Of a stretch of 64,000 nt of DNA, positions 1-7,665 are shown in pieces. How positions within the stretch are numbered: the first letter of the stretch is position 1; each line of letters starts with the position of its first letter. A model generated the notes under the pieces. It was not told the DNA's origin. It saw only the letters and a list, made by a program, of their open reading frames with translations, and did not search any database. The translations under genes and the position numbers were made by a program. Source of the stretch: Maritalea mobilis (GTDB lineage Bacteria > Pseudomonadota > Alphaproteobacteria > Rhizobiales > Devosiaceae); NCBI RefSeq assembly GCF_004363175.1, contig NZ_SNYR01000001.1:62001-126000 (forward strand), given 5' to 3'.

Positions 1-180
1 GTCGGTCAGGCCTTCATAAATATTGCCCTGTACAACTACAACAGAGTTGAACGCAGTGATCAAATGCGGATCAAGGCCCGCAGGCGATGAATCAATTGCC
101 ACATTTAAACTGGCCGCAGATGCGCCTGTGGCGAGCATGCTGGATGCAAATAATGCAATCCCGAATTTTTGAATAGACAT
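1..180 (-). CDS. Peptide-type ABC transporter substrate-binding protein, N-terminal fragment
   Basis: Only the first 60 residues are inside the window; the gene runs off the left edge. The start at 180 is preceded by a strong AGGAGG ribosome site. The first 22 or so residues form a signal peptide ending in ASA. The mature part contains the motif SSPAGLDPHL followed by NIYEGL, typical of the first strand of family 5 (Dpp/Opp) periplasmic binding proteins. It is divergent from two Dpp/Opp ATPase genes, and the matching permeases are not visible, so they probably lie further left. With anmK nearby, murein peptides are the likeliest ligand, which is inference. Confidence 0.8.
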   Translation of the reverse strand, partial: MSIQKFGIALFASSMLATGASAASLNVAIDSSPAGLDPHLITAFNSVVVVQGNIYEGLTD

Positions 181-379
181 GGTTCCTCCTAAATCTAAGA
201 CTTGCGTTTCAGCGCAAGCATATGTCCGATTTCATGGTTCATCTCTCAGCCATGCCGCGATATATCCACTATAGAACCACTCTGGACAATTTCGACGTTA
301 TGGTATTATTCTTTGCTATGCAAGTGGGTCTATAATCGAAAGAAAGCTGCTTTTCTTTTGAGCTATACCCATTCAAAAT

Positions 380-398
380 TGGTCATCAATCGTGACCA
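380..398. promoter_or_regulatory. Inverted repeat TGGTCA-N7-TGACCA ahead of the peptide ATPase gene
   Basis: Perfect 6-base arms separated by 7 bases, ending 18 bases before the ATG at 417 and just before its GGGAGG ribosome site. The position fits an operator that blocks transcription or early elongation of the muropeptide operon. No regulator gene is visible nearby, so the binder is unknown. Confidence 0.35.
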
Positions 399-416
399 TT
401 TTCAACGGGAGGAACT

Positions 417-1373
417 ATGACCCAATCGCCACTACTCACAATCGATGATTTGTGGATTGATGTTGGGTCGAATCCCGTTATCGAAGGCGTTTCTTTATCG
501 ATTAAACCGGGCGAAATGCTAGGATTAGTGGGCGAGTCCGGCTGCGGGAAGTCAGTAACTGCGCTTTCTATCATGCGCCTCTTGGCAGAGCCACCTATGC
601 GCATCAGACAGGGCGCAATTCACTATGACGGTCAGGATATTTTGGCCATGTCTAACGCTGAATTAGAACGGCTGCGCGGCAATCAAATCGCGATGATTTT
701 CCAAGAGCCGATGACCTCGCTAAACCCGGTTTTCACCATCGGTGATCAAATCGCCGAAGTGGTATTGCTTCATAAGACCAGTGATAAGGCGGAAGCAGCG
801 CGACGTGCGGTTGAACTGCTCGAAAGGGTTGGTATTCCAGCCCCGGAAAAAGCGGCGCAAAAATATCCACATGAAATGTCTGGCGGGCAACGACAGCGCG
901 CAATGATTGCCATCGCCTTGGCGTGTGACCCGAAACTGCTGATCGCCGATGAACCTACCACCGCGCTGGATGTTACAGTGCAGGCGCAAATTCTCGAACT
1001 GATCGAAGATTTGCGGCGTGAAATGGGGATGGCTGTGCTGTTGATCACCCACGATTTGGGCGTGGTGTCTCAATATTGTGGTCGCGTCGCGGTGATGTAT
1101 GGCGGACGCGTGGTGGAGGAGGCGCCAGCAGAAGAGCTGTTTGCCAATCCGCGCCATCGCTACACTGAGGCGTTGTTGCGTACAATTCCGGCGGCGAACC
1201 CGCCCGGGGTGGAGCTTCCGGCTATTCCCGGGACGGTGCCGCCACCCGGTGCGCGGCCAAGCGGATGTGCTTTCCATCCGCGTTGTTCTGCTTGTCTGGA
1301 CATCTGCACAGAGGAAATGCCCGAGTTAACCGGGGATGATCACCATCGTTTACGTTGTTGGAATGCGGCCTAA
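417..1373 (+). CDS. Peptide ABC transporter ATP-binding protein, DppD/OppD type
   Basis: A 318-residue cytoplasmic ATPase that would power import of di- or oligopeptides. Walker A GESGCGKS is at residues 39-46, the signature SGGQRQR is near 155, and the Walker B ADEPT follows near 178. The C-terminal oligopeptide-transporter extension is present, with the Cys-containing segment GCAFHPRCSACLDIC. The start has an excellent GGGAGGA ribosome site. The stop overlaps the start of the next ATPase as TAATG. Such pairs of ATPases serve one heterodimeric importer. The downstream serine hydrolase and AnmK suggest that the cargo is cell-wall muropeptides. Confidence 0.93.
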   Translation: MTQSPLLTIDDLWIDVGSNPVIEGVSLSIKPGEMLGLVGESGCGKSVTALSIMRLLAEPPMRIRQGAIHYDGQDILAMSNAELERLRGNQIAMIFQEPMTSLNPVFTIGDQIAEVVLLHKTSDKAEAARRAVELLERVGIPAPEKAAQKYPHEMSGGQRQRAMIAIALACDPKLLIADEPTTALDVTVQAQILELIEDLRREMGMAVLLITHDLGVVSQYCGRVAVMYGGRVVEEAPAEELFANPRHRYTEALLRTIPAANPPGVELPAIPGTVPPPGARPSGCAFHPRCSACLDICTEEMPELTGDDHHRLRCWNAA

Positions 1374-2311
1374 TGACTTTGCTTGAAATCAAAAATCTTT
1401 CGAAAATCTATCACGGCAAAAATGGCGCGAAAGTGCAGGCCTTGTCAGATGTGTCACTGGACATTACCGCGGGCGAAGTGGTTGGCGTCGTGGGGGAATC
1501 CGGTTGTGGTAAATCGACATTGGGACGCTCATTGCTGCGGCTGATTGAACCCAGCGGCGGCCAGTTGCTGTTTGAAGGGCAAGACATTGTGCCGCTGAAA
1601 AAATCGGCTCTCAAGCCGATGCGGCGCGATTTGCAGATTATCTTTCAGGATCCGTTCGGATCGCTCAACCCGCGCCATAAAGTGGGCAAGGTGATTGGAG
1701 AACCGTTGGAGGTGCATGGCATTGGCACAAAACAGCAGCGGCAGGAGAAAGTGCGCGAATTGCTGGATTTGGTGGGCTTGCCACAAAATGCCATTGATCG
1801 GCATCCGCACGAATTTTCCGGCGGCCAGCGGCAACGGATTGCCATTGCCCGCGCGCTGGCGCTTGATCCCAAGCTGATTGTTGCTGACGAAGCAGTGTCG
1901 GCATTGGACGTGTCGATCCAAAGCCAGATCATCAATTTGATCGCCAAGCTGCAAAAACAGCTCAACATCTCCATTCTGTTTATCAGTCATGATTTATCTG
2001 TCATTCGCCATGTGAGCGACCGGATCGCGATTATGTATCTCGGGCGGATTGTGGAAATGGGCGAAACCGAAGAGGTGATGCAAAACCCGCAGCACCCTTA
2101 TACGCAGTCGCTTTTGTCTGCCATTCCTCGCGTTGGCGAGAAGCGGGCGCGTACCGTTTTGGCGGGGGAAGTGCCTGATCCGGCAAATCCGCCATCGGGC
2201 TGCGCCTTCAACACAAGATGTCCCAAGGTGATGGATGTTTGCAAACAAACCCGTCCTGAGTTGAAGGCGCAAGCACAGGGAGCTGTGGCATGTCATCTCT
2301 TTCCGCAATAA
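1373..2311 (+). CDS. Peptide ABC transporter ATP-binding protein, DppF/OppF type
   Basis: The second ATPase of the peptide importer, 312 residues. The start at 1373 is preferred because it overlaps the previous stop (TAATG) and begins MTLLEIKNLSK; an in-frame start 18 bases upstream is unlikely. Walker A is GESGCGKST, the signature is SGGQRQRIAIARAL, and the Walker B region reads VADEAVSALDV. The last 50 residues carry the Dpp/Opp extension with GCAFNTRCP. The gene overlaps the serine hydrolase start by 22 bases, which indicates a tightly coupled operon. Confidence 0.93.
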   Translation: MTLLEIKNLSKIYHGKNGAKVQALSDVSLDITAGEVVGVVGESGCGKSTLGRSLLRLIEPSGGQLLFEGQDIVPLKKSALKPMRRDLQIIFQDPFGSLNPRHKVGKVIGEPLEVHGIGTKQQRQEKVRELLDLVGLPQNAIDRHPHEFSGGQRQRIAIARALALDPKLIVADEAVSALDVSIQSQIINLIAKLQKQLNISILFISHDLSVIRHVSDRIAIMYLGRIVEMGETEEVMQNPQHPYTQSLLSAIPRVGEKRARTVLAGEVPDPANPPSGCAFNTRCPKVMDVCKQTRPELKAQAQGAVACHLFPQ

Positions 2312-3306
2312 GTGATGTTGAATCCATCGCTGAACGGGCGTTTGAACCCGTTCAAGCCGCAATAGATACTGGCAAAATCCCCGGCGGCGTTCTGGGTATT
2401 GTGACCGCAGATGGCGCACGCGCCATTTTAAATGCCGGGAACGCGCAGACGGTGCCGAACCAGCGACCTATGGAAAAAGACACCTGGTTCGATCTCGCGT
2501 CACTTACCAAGGTGATTTTCACGACCTCGCGCATTCTAGATTATGCCCTTGAGGGGCAGATTGATTTGGATGCGCCCTTGATCAGCGTGTTACCGGATTT
2601 GCGGCAATACAATGCCGATGCATGGGAGCGTAAGGTGACGTTCCGCGAATGTTTGGGACACCAAACGCCATTTCCAGCGGTCGAGCCGATCTACACCTAT
2701 GGCCGCGATCCGGAACTGCTGCGGGCCTTTATCCTGCAACGTGAATGGCGCAAAGGGCCTCCGGTCTATTCTGACATCAATTTCATCCTGCTCGGCTTTG
2801 CTTTGGAGCGTATTGAAGGCTGCAAATTGCGCGAGATGGTACCGCCAGAGGGGTTCGCGTTCAGCGCGCCTAAACATGTGAGCGCGGCAACAGAGGATTG
2901 CACATGGCGCTCGAAAATCATATGCGGCGAAGTGCATGATGATAATTGCTATGCGTTGCAAGGGGCAGGGCATGCAGGCTTGTTTGGCACGGCGGACGCG
3001 GTGCTAAATTTTGCATCTGATCTGCTGGAAAACGCAGACAGCCCAAAAGTAGAGCTGATGCGCACCAAATTGAGTGAGAAGCGCAGCCACGGTTTTGAAC
3101 ATCGCCATGACGGATGGCCCGGCGGCGATAATTGCAGCGATGGAACAATTGGCCATACCGGGTTTACAGGAACGGGTGTGTGGGTGGATTTTGACCGGAA
3201 AATCGGGTGGACCTTGCTGACCAACCGTATTCACCCAACGCGACATTTCGATAGCGGTATCGCTGAACTGCGCCGCGCTGTGGGCGATCTAGTCGTGCAA
3301 TCTTAA
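2290..3306 (+). CDS. Serine hydrolase of the class C beta-lactamase / DD-peptidase fold
   Basis: A 338-residue protein with the three active-site motifs of the beta-lactamase-like serine hydrolases: S71-L-T-K74, Y160-S-D162 (the YxN position carries Asp), and H289-T-G291. No signal peptide is evident, so it is probably cytoplasmic. Placed between peptide-transport ATPases and anhydro-MurNAc kinase, it plausibly acts on imported muropeptides, for example as an amidase or peptidase. This is inferred from context. It is unlikely to be a resistance beta-lactamase, since it lacks an export signal and sits in a salvage operon. The start overlaps the preceding gene by 22 bases. Confidence 0.8.
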   Translation: MSSLSAISDVESIAERAFEPVQAAIDTGKIPGGVLGIVTADGARAILNAGNAQTVPNQRPMEKDTWFDLASLTKVIFTTSRILDYALEGQIDLDAPLISVLPDLRQYNADAWERKVTFRECLGHQTPFPAVEPIYTYGRDPELLRAFILQREWRKGPPVYSDINFILLGFALERIEGCKLREMVPPEGFAFSAPKHVSAATEDCTWRSKIICGEVHDDNCYALQGAGHAGLFGTADAVLNFASDLLENADSPKVELMRTKLSEKRSHGFEHRHDGWPGGDNCSDGTIGHTGFTGTGVWVDFDRKIGWTLLTNRIHPTRHFDSGIAELRRAVGDLVVQS

Positions 3307-3314
3307 GGGGAAAC

Positions 3315-4433
3315 ATGATGAGTGCAATTTGGTCTGTTGGCCTGATGACCGGAACGGTTTTGGACGGCTTTATCGATGTGGCTTTGCTGCGCACAGACGG
3401 CGAGGAAATTGTTGAGTTCGGCCCCTATGAGCTGATGCCTTATCCCGAACATATCAATGAAATGCTGGTGCAAGCCTTGGCAGAGGCGCGCGAATGGCAG
3501 TTTGCTGACGAAGACCCAAAAATCTTTGCTGAAGCCGAAGCCGCGCTGACTGACGCACAGTCAGACGCGGTGAAGGCACTGGTGGCGCAAGCGGGCTTGA
3601 AAATGTCTGATATCGGTGCTGTGGGTTTTCACGGACAGACCGTTTTGCACCGCGCCCCGCAGCCAGAAAGGATCGGACAAACCCGCCAGCTTGGGGATGG
3701 CCAACGGATGCATGAGCGATTGGGTGTGCCAGTTGTCTATGATTTCCGCAGCGCGGATATGGCCGAAGGCGGGCAGGGCGCGCCACTATCGGCGATCTAT
3801 CACGCGGCTTTGCTGAAACGCATAAATACGGGTGCAGAAAGTGCGGTGCTCAATCTGGGTGGAGTGGCCAATATTTCATGGATGTCTGCCGCCGGCGATC
3901 TGATTGCCTTTGACACCGGGCCAGCCAACGCCCCCACGAATGATTTTATGAAGGCGCGTGGCTTGGGCAAAATGGACGAGGATGGAAAGCTGGCCCTGTC
4001 TGGCACAGTGGACGAAGAGCGGCTTGCATCGCTTTTGACCCATCAATACTTGGCGGCAGCCTATCCTAAATCGCTCGACCGCTTTGATTTCGGCCCGGAA
4101 ATGGCAGACGGGTTAAGCAACGCAGATGGGGCGGCAACTTTGGCGGCGTTCACAGCGGGTGCGGTGGGCAAAGCACTGGATTTGCTGCCAGCAAGACCTG
4201 AAAGATTGATCGTTTGTGGCGGTGGCCGCAAAAACCCTGCCATTATGAAAGCACTGGAAGTGCGTACGGGCTGTACCATCGATCGGGCGGAAGATCATGG
4301 CTGGCGCGGTGATGCGGTAGAAGCAGAATGTTTTGCTCATCTTGCAGCCCGCACATTGCGCGGACTGCCGATCAGTTTCCCAAAAACAACGGGTGCGCCA
4401 AAACCGCTGACCGGAGGCCGGATCGCGCGTTAG
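3315..4433 (+). CDS. anmK: Anhydro-N-acetylmuramic acid kinase
   Basis: A 372-residue sugar kinase that opens the 1,6-anhydro ring of anhydro-MurNAc while phosphorylating it to MurNAc-6-phosphate during cell-wall recycling. The N-terminal phosphate-binding motif is [10 protein letters not shown], a variant of the usual GLMSGTSLDG. Other family motifs are [34 protein letters not shown] and the late [12 protein letters not shown]. Length matches the family. The start could be either of two adjacent ATG codons (3315 or 3318), preceded by GGGGAAA. It is the last gene of the muropeptide operon and ends 4 bases before the convergent transaldolase gene. Confidence 0.95.
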   Translation: MMSAIWSVGLMTGTVLDGFIDVALLRTDGEEIVEFGPYELMPYPEHINEMLVQALAEAREWQFADEDPKIFAEAEAALTDAQSDAVKALVAQAGLKMSDIGAVGFHGQTVLHRAPQPERIGQTRQLGDGQRMHERLGVPVVYDFRSADMAEGGQGAPLSAIYHAALLKRINTGAESAVLNLGGVANISWMSAAGDLIAFDTGPANAPTNDFMKARGLGKMDEDGKLALSGTVDEERLASLLTHQYLAAAYPKSLDRFDFGPEMADGLSNADGAATLAAFTAGAVGKALDLLPARPERLIVCGGGRKNPAIMKALEVRTGCTIDRAEDHGWRGDAVEAECFAHLAARTLRGLPISFPKTTGAPKPLTGGRIAR

Positions 4434-4437
4434 AAAG

Positions 4438-5091
4438 CTAAAGGATTGATTGTCCTGTTGATTTCCAGTCTTTGACGAACGCGTCCAAGCCCTTGTCGGT
4501 CAATGGATGTTCAGCCAATTTGCGGATCACCGCTGGTGGAATTGTCGCCACATCAGCACCCGCCAGCGCGCTGTCGCTCACATGGTTGGCAGAGCGGATA
4601 GAGGCCGCAAGAATTTCGGTTTCAAAGCCGTAATTGTCATAAACGGTGCGGATATCTTCAATCAGCTGCATGCCATCAAGATTGATGTCGTCTAGGCGAC
4701 CAATAAATGGTGACACATAAGTTGCGCCAGCTTTGGCGGCCAACAGCGCTTGGTTCACGGAGAAGCACAAGGTGACGTTGGTTTTCACGCCTTTATTGGT
4801 GAAATAGCGGCAGGCTTTCAGGCCTTCCATGGTCAAAGGCAATTTGATCACCACATTGTCAGCCAGTGAGGCGAGGTAATCGCCTTCTTTCACCATGCCA
4901 TCATAATCTGTGGCAGCCACTTCAGCAGAAACTGGACCTTCAATCAGGTCGCAGATTTCTTTCACCACTTCAATAAAGTCACGGCCAGATTTAGCAATAA
5001 GGCTTGGATTGGTGGTCACACCATCCAAAAGGCCAGATTCATTGAGTTCTTTAATGTCAGCAACTTCGGCTGTATCGACAAAAAATTTCAT
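4438..5091 (-). CDS. fsa: Transaldolase-family enzyme (Fsa/TalC type)
   Basis: A compact 217-residue TIM-barrel aldolase. The start [13 protein letters not shown], the motif [14 protein letters not shown] (residues 23-36) and the Schiff-base Lys83 in NVVIKLPLT identify the small transaldolase / fructose-6-phosphate aldolase group. It lies 11 bases after the riboflavin kinase gene on the same strand, so it is probably the last gene of the flavin reductase-riboflavin kinase operon. A transaldolase would feed ribose-5-phosphate made by the nearby ribokinase into central metabolism, which fits the riboflavin-catabolism reading. Motifs alone do not separate transaldolase from fructose-6-phosphate aldolase activity. 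Confidence 0.9.
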   Translation of the reverse strand: MKFFVDTAEVADIKELNESGLLDGVTTNPSLIAKSGRDFIEVVKEICDLIEGPVSAEVAATDYDGMVKEGDYLASLADNVVIKLPLTMEGLKACRYFTNKGVKTNVTLCFSVNQALLAAKAGATYVSPFIGRLDDINLDGMQLIEDIRTVYDNYGFETEILAASIRSANHVSDSALAGADVATIPPAVIRKLAEHPLTDKGLDAFVKDWKSTGQSIL

Positions 5092-5102
5092 GATTTCCTT
5101 CC

Positions 5103-5525
5103 TTAGCGCTGAGTATATTCAGCCAATATTTGGCGCGACCGTTCAACATCGCGCATGGTTTGTTCTTTAAGGGCGTCGACTGATGGAAACACCACCATCT
5201 CGCGCAAAAGCGCCACAAAACTCACTTGGATGGCGAAATCATAAAGATCACGATCAAAATCGTGAATATAGGCTTCGAAGCGCCGTTCTTTCACATCATC
5301 AAATGTGGGATTGTCGCCAATGCTCATTGTAGCATGATAAATTTGATGCTCGTCTTCAATTGTCACTAAACAGGCATAAACACCATCCGGTGGGGTGGGG
5401 GCATCTGCGGCAACAGAAATGTTGGCCGTGGGAAAGCCCAGCACTTGCCCGCGGCCGTGGCCGGAAACCACATGGCCGGATAAGATGATCTCTTGCAATG
5501 ATAGGGCAGGAGCGGCGGAAATCAT
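5103..5525 (-). CDS. Stand-alone riboflavin kinase (RcaA-like)
   Basis: A 140-residue protein equal to the C-terminal riboflavin kinase half of RibF, with no FAD synthetase domain. It shows [15 protein letters not shown] at residues 22-36, GDNPTF at 71-76 and the catalytic Glu85 in [10 protein letters not shown]. It would convert riboflavin and ATP to FMN. Its start overlaps the flavin reductase stop by 4 bases (ATGA), so the two are translationally coupled. Bifunctional RibF normally serves the housekeeping role; a free kinase beside a flavin reductase matches RcaA of the known riboflavin catabolic cluster of Microbacterium maritypicum. Confidence 0.88.
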   Translation of the reverse strand: MISAAPALSLQEIILSGHVVSGHGRGQVLGFPTANISVAADAPTPPDGVYACLVTIEDEHQIYHATMSIGDNPTFDDVKERRFEAYIHDFDRDLYDFAIQVSFVALLREMVVFPSVDALKEQTMRDVERSRQILAEYTQR

Positions 5526-6028
5526 GCGTCGTCCATCAATTCGCGGAATTGGCTTTGATGAAACACCAAAGGTGCCTTTGCGGGAAACAGCTCTGCATCG
5601 TGTACATCGAGAATGATGATTTCGTGATCACCAGCAGTCACAGCTGCGCTTTGGCTGCATTCGAGCCACAAGGCCCCCCCATTGATCAACACTGCACCAT
5701 TGTCTTTTTCAGTCCATTCAGCCCCATCAAAGCGATCAGCCGTGCGCGACGCTAATTTGCGGCAGAGTTCGCTGTGCTGCGCGCCCAACACTGTTAGGCC
5801 CAACCGCTCTGCCTTTGCCAAAAGGGGCCAAGTGGAGGAGCCATTGCCCACACAGATCGATACAAGTGGCGGATCGAGCGACACCGAATTGAATGAGTTG
5901 ACCGCAAAACCAACGGGCTTGCCCTCAATCAGCGCACAAACGGCAACGACACCGGTGGGGAAAACGGAAAAGGCGCGGCGCAATTCGCTGGGCGAAATTG
6001 CATTTGCTATTTGAGTTTGTGCTGACAT
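5522..6028 (-). CDS. Flavin reductase (RcaB-like), partner of the LLM monooxygenase
   Basis: A 168-residue member of the flavin reductase-like / FMN-binding split-barrel family. Family motifs are FPTGVVAV (23-30), NSFNSVSLDPPLV (44-56) and GDHEIII near 134. It would use NAD(P)H to make reduced FMN for a two-component monooxygenase. The start at 6028 has a GGGAGAA ribosome site. It is the first gene of a three-gene operon (reductase, riboflavin kinase, transaldolase) and is divergent from padR, whose 105-base spacer probably holds the control region. The LLM monooxygenase at 7666-9021 is the obvious partner. Confidence 0.9.
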   Translation of the reverse strand: MSAQTQIANAISPSELRRAFSVFPTGVVAVCALIEGKPVGFAVNSFNSVSLDPPLVSICVGNGSSTWPLLAKAERLGLTVLGAQHSELCRKLASRTADRFDGAEWTEKDNGAVLINGGALWLECSQSAAVTAGDHEIIILDVHDAELFPAKAPLVFHQSQFRELMDDA

Positions 6029-6097
6029 TAAATTCTCCCGGACCGTTTGGTGGCCCCTAAACTAAATTTGGTCTTATTTCGTTTGAACTATTCTATC

Positions 6098-6109
6098 TTG
6101 AATGTTCAA
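6098..6109. promoter_or_regulatory. Inverted repeat TTGAA-TG-TTCAA between flavin reductase and padR
   Basis: A short perfect inverted repeat in the 105-base divergent spacer. It sits 70 bases upstream of the flavin reductase start and 25 bases upstream of padR, a reasonable position for an operator. Arms of 5 bases are short, so support is modest. Confidence 0.25.
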
Positions 6110-6123
6110 AAATGATCACGTAA

Positions 6124-6137
6124 ACATAAGCTTATGT
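6124..6137. promoter_or_regulatory. 14-base palindrome overlapping the padR start codon
   Basis: The sequence ACATAAGCTTATGT is a perfect palindrome that contains the padR ATG (6134-6136). No ribosome site is visible in front of padR. PadR proteins bind inverted repeats with ATGT/ACAT half sites and commonly repress their own gene, so this is a candidate autoregulatory operator. The arm order is ACAT-N6-ATGT, not the classical ATGT-N8-ACAT. Confidence 0.4.
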
Positions 6138-6730
6138 CGAACCTTACACGCCTCATGGTGCTTGGCGCCGTTCATCAATTTCAGCCTGTGCATGGATATT
6201 TTCTGCGCCAGGAACTGATCACTTGGCACGTTGACGAATGGGCCAACGTCAACCCCGGTTCCATTTACAATGCGCTGTCGTCGCTCAAAAAAGATGGCTA
6301 TGTTGAAGAGCATTGCATCGAGACTCAGGGCAAGCGCCCCGAGCGCACGGTTTACAAAATGACGCCCGAGGGCAATGTCGAATTTATTCGCTTGCTGCGG
6401 AAAGTCATTTGGACCGTGGATGCGTTCGACACGAAATCCGGCATGGTGCTGACCTCGTTCATGTTCGCTTTGAGCCGACAGGAAGTCATCGAGGTGCTTG
6501 AACATCGCGTGCGCGAAATCGACGCGCGTGTGAAAGCCAATGGCTATCATGTTGAAGATGTGGCGCAATCGGAAACCACGCCGCTCTATGTGCGCGAAAT
6601 TTTTGAGCTGTCCACCACGCGCTTGAAAGGCGAGAAAGAGTGGACCGAGACGCTTCTTCAGCGGCTGCATGATGGCGAATATAGTTTTGCTGGTGAAGAA
6701 CCCAGCAAGCGCGGACGACATCAGCCGTAA
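6134..6730 (+). CDS. PadR family transcriptional regulator
   Basis: A 198-residue winged-helix repressor. The N-terminal PadR domain spans about residues 5-80 and includes LMVLGAVHQFQPVHGYFL, NPGSIYNALSSLKKDGYV and YKMTPEGNVEF. The C-terminal half is helical and would form the dimer, as in the PadR-s2 subgroup. It is divergent from the flavin reductase operon and convergent, 20 bases apart, with the ribokinase gene, so it sits in the middle of the putative riboflavin locus and is the likely local regulator, perhaps sensing a flavin or lumichrome. No Shine-Dalgarno sequence precedes the start, and a palindrome overlaps it. Confidence 0.88.
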   Translation: MSNLTRLMVLGAVHQFQPVHGYFLRQELITWHVDEWANVNPGSIYNALSSLKKDGYVEEHCIETQGKRPERTVYKMTPEGNVEFIRLLRKVIWTVDAFDTKSGMVLTSFMFALSRQEVIEVLEHRVREIDARVKANGYHVEDVAQSETTPLYVREIFELSTTRLKGEKEWTETLLQRLHDGEYSFAGEEPSKRGRHQP

Positions 6731-6750
6731 CGATTTGACGGCAATCTTAG

Positions 6751-7659
6751 TCATAAGATCACCTGTTTCGTTTGCGGTGATTTGCTGATCATCGCGTGAA
6801 TTTTCTCTAGCGACAAGTTGTCGGTTTGTGCGCCCATCGCCATGGCGGTGAGTGCCCCTGCAGCTGACGCATGGCCAATCGCATCTTCAATTGAATGACC
6901 TGAGGCTAGAGCCGCAGCAAAGGCCCCACAAAAGGCATCGCCAGAACCTGTTGTATCAACGACATTTATGGGGAATGCAGAGGCAGTCTGCGCCGGAGCA
7001 TCCTGTTCTGCCCACATTACACCATTGGCCCCCAGCGTCATCACGATGAGGGAAGGGCCGGCTTGCCGCAAGGCATCAAAGCCGCCCAAATCCTCTGCCT
7101 CGGTTTCATTTACCACCAAAATATCAGCCAATGCCAAATGCTCGGGGCCAACATCGCGGGACGGGGCTGCATTCAGCAAAGTCAGCACACCAAGATGCTG
7201 GCTAATGGCCATGGCGGTTTTTGCTGCCTGAGGGCCAATTTCCATTTGCACCATCATTAAATCAGCATTGCTGAGGGCATGTGGCAGTTGGGTTAGGTCC
7301 AACTGTTCATTGGCGCCAGGAACCACAATGATGGAGTTTTCGCCGCCGGATTGGCAGGAAATATAGGCCGTGCCAGTGGGTGCTTGCGGGTTGGTACGCA
7401 GATAACGGTCACTTAGGCCGATTTGCGCACAGACCTTGCGCAGATGCTGCGCCTCGTTGTCGGCACCAACTTGCCCCACAAATTGGGTGGAAGCGCCGCA
7501 GCGGTGGGCGGCAACGGCTTGGTTGAAGCCCTTGCCACCGGGCATTTTGCCCAGCATTTGCCCCATAATGGTCTCGCCCGGCGCGGGGGCATGATCAACC
7601 TGCACCATAAGGTCCAGATTGATGCTGCCCACAACACAGACTTTTCCCAAAGCACCCAT
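6751..7659 (-). CDS. rbsK: Ribokinase (RcaD-like)
   Basis: A 302-residue PfkB-family kinase. It has the N-terminal VVGSINLDLMVQVDHAPAPG signature, the glycine-rich PGGKGFNQAVAA and the C-terminal anion-hole and catalytic motif DTTGSGDAFCGAF near residue 240. It would phosphorylate ribose to ribose-5-phosphate. It starts 6 bases after the LLM monooxygenase stop, so the two are co-transcribed. No ribose ABC transporter or rbs gene is nearby. The local source of ribose is then most likely the ribityl chain of riboflavin released by the monooxygenase, matching RcaD in the known pathway. Confidence 0.9.
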   Translation of the reverse strand: MGALGKVCVVGSINLDLMVQVDHAPAPGETIMGQMLGKMPGGKGFNQAVAAHRCGASTQFVGQVGADNEAQHLRKVCAQIGLSDRYLRTNPQAPTGTAYISCQSGGENSIIVVPGANEQLDLTQLPHALSNADLMMVQMEIGPQAAKTAMAISQHLGVLTLLNAAPSRDVGPEHLALADILVVNETEAEDLGGFDALRQAGPSLIVMTLGANGVMWAEQDAPAQTASAFPINVVDTTGSGDAFCGAFAAALASGHSIEDAIGHASAAGALTAMAMGAQTDNLSLEKIHAMISKSPQTKQVIL

Positions 7660-7665
7660 GATGGA

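Noticed and set aside
720-1277. Minus-strand ORF of 185 codons inside the peptide ATPase gene
   Set aside because: It is antisense to clear ABC motifs and has no recognisable domain or ribosome site.
6116-6754. Minus-strand ORF of 212 codons covering padR
   Set aside because: The plus strand encodes clear PadR winged-helix motifs; the antisense protein matches nothing.
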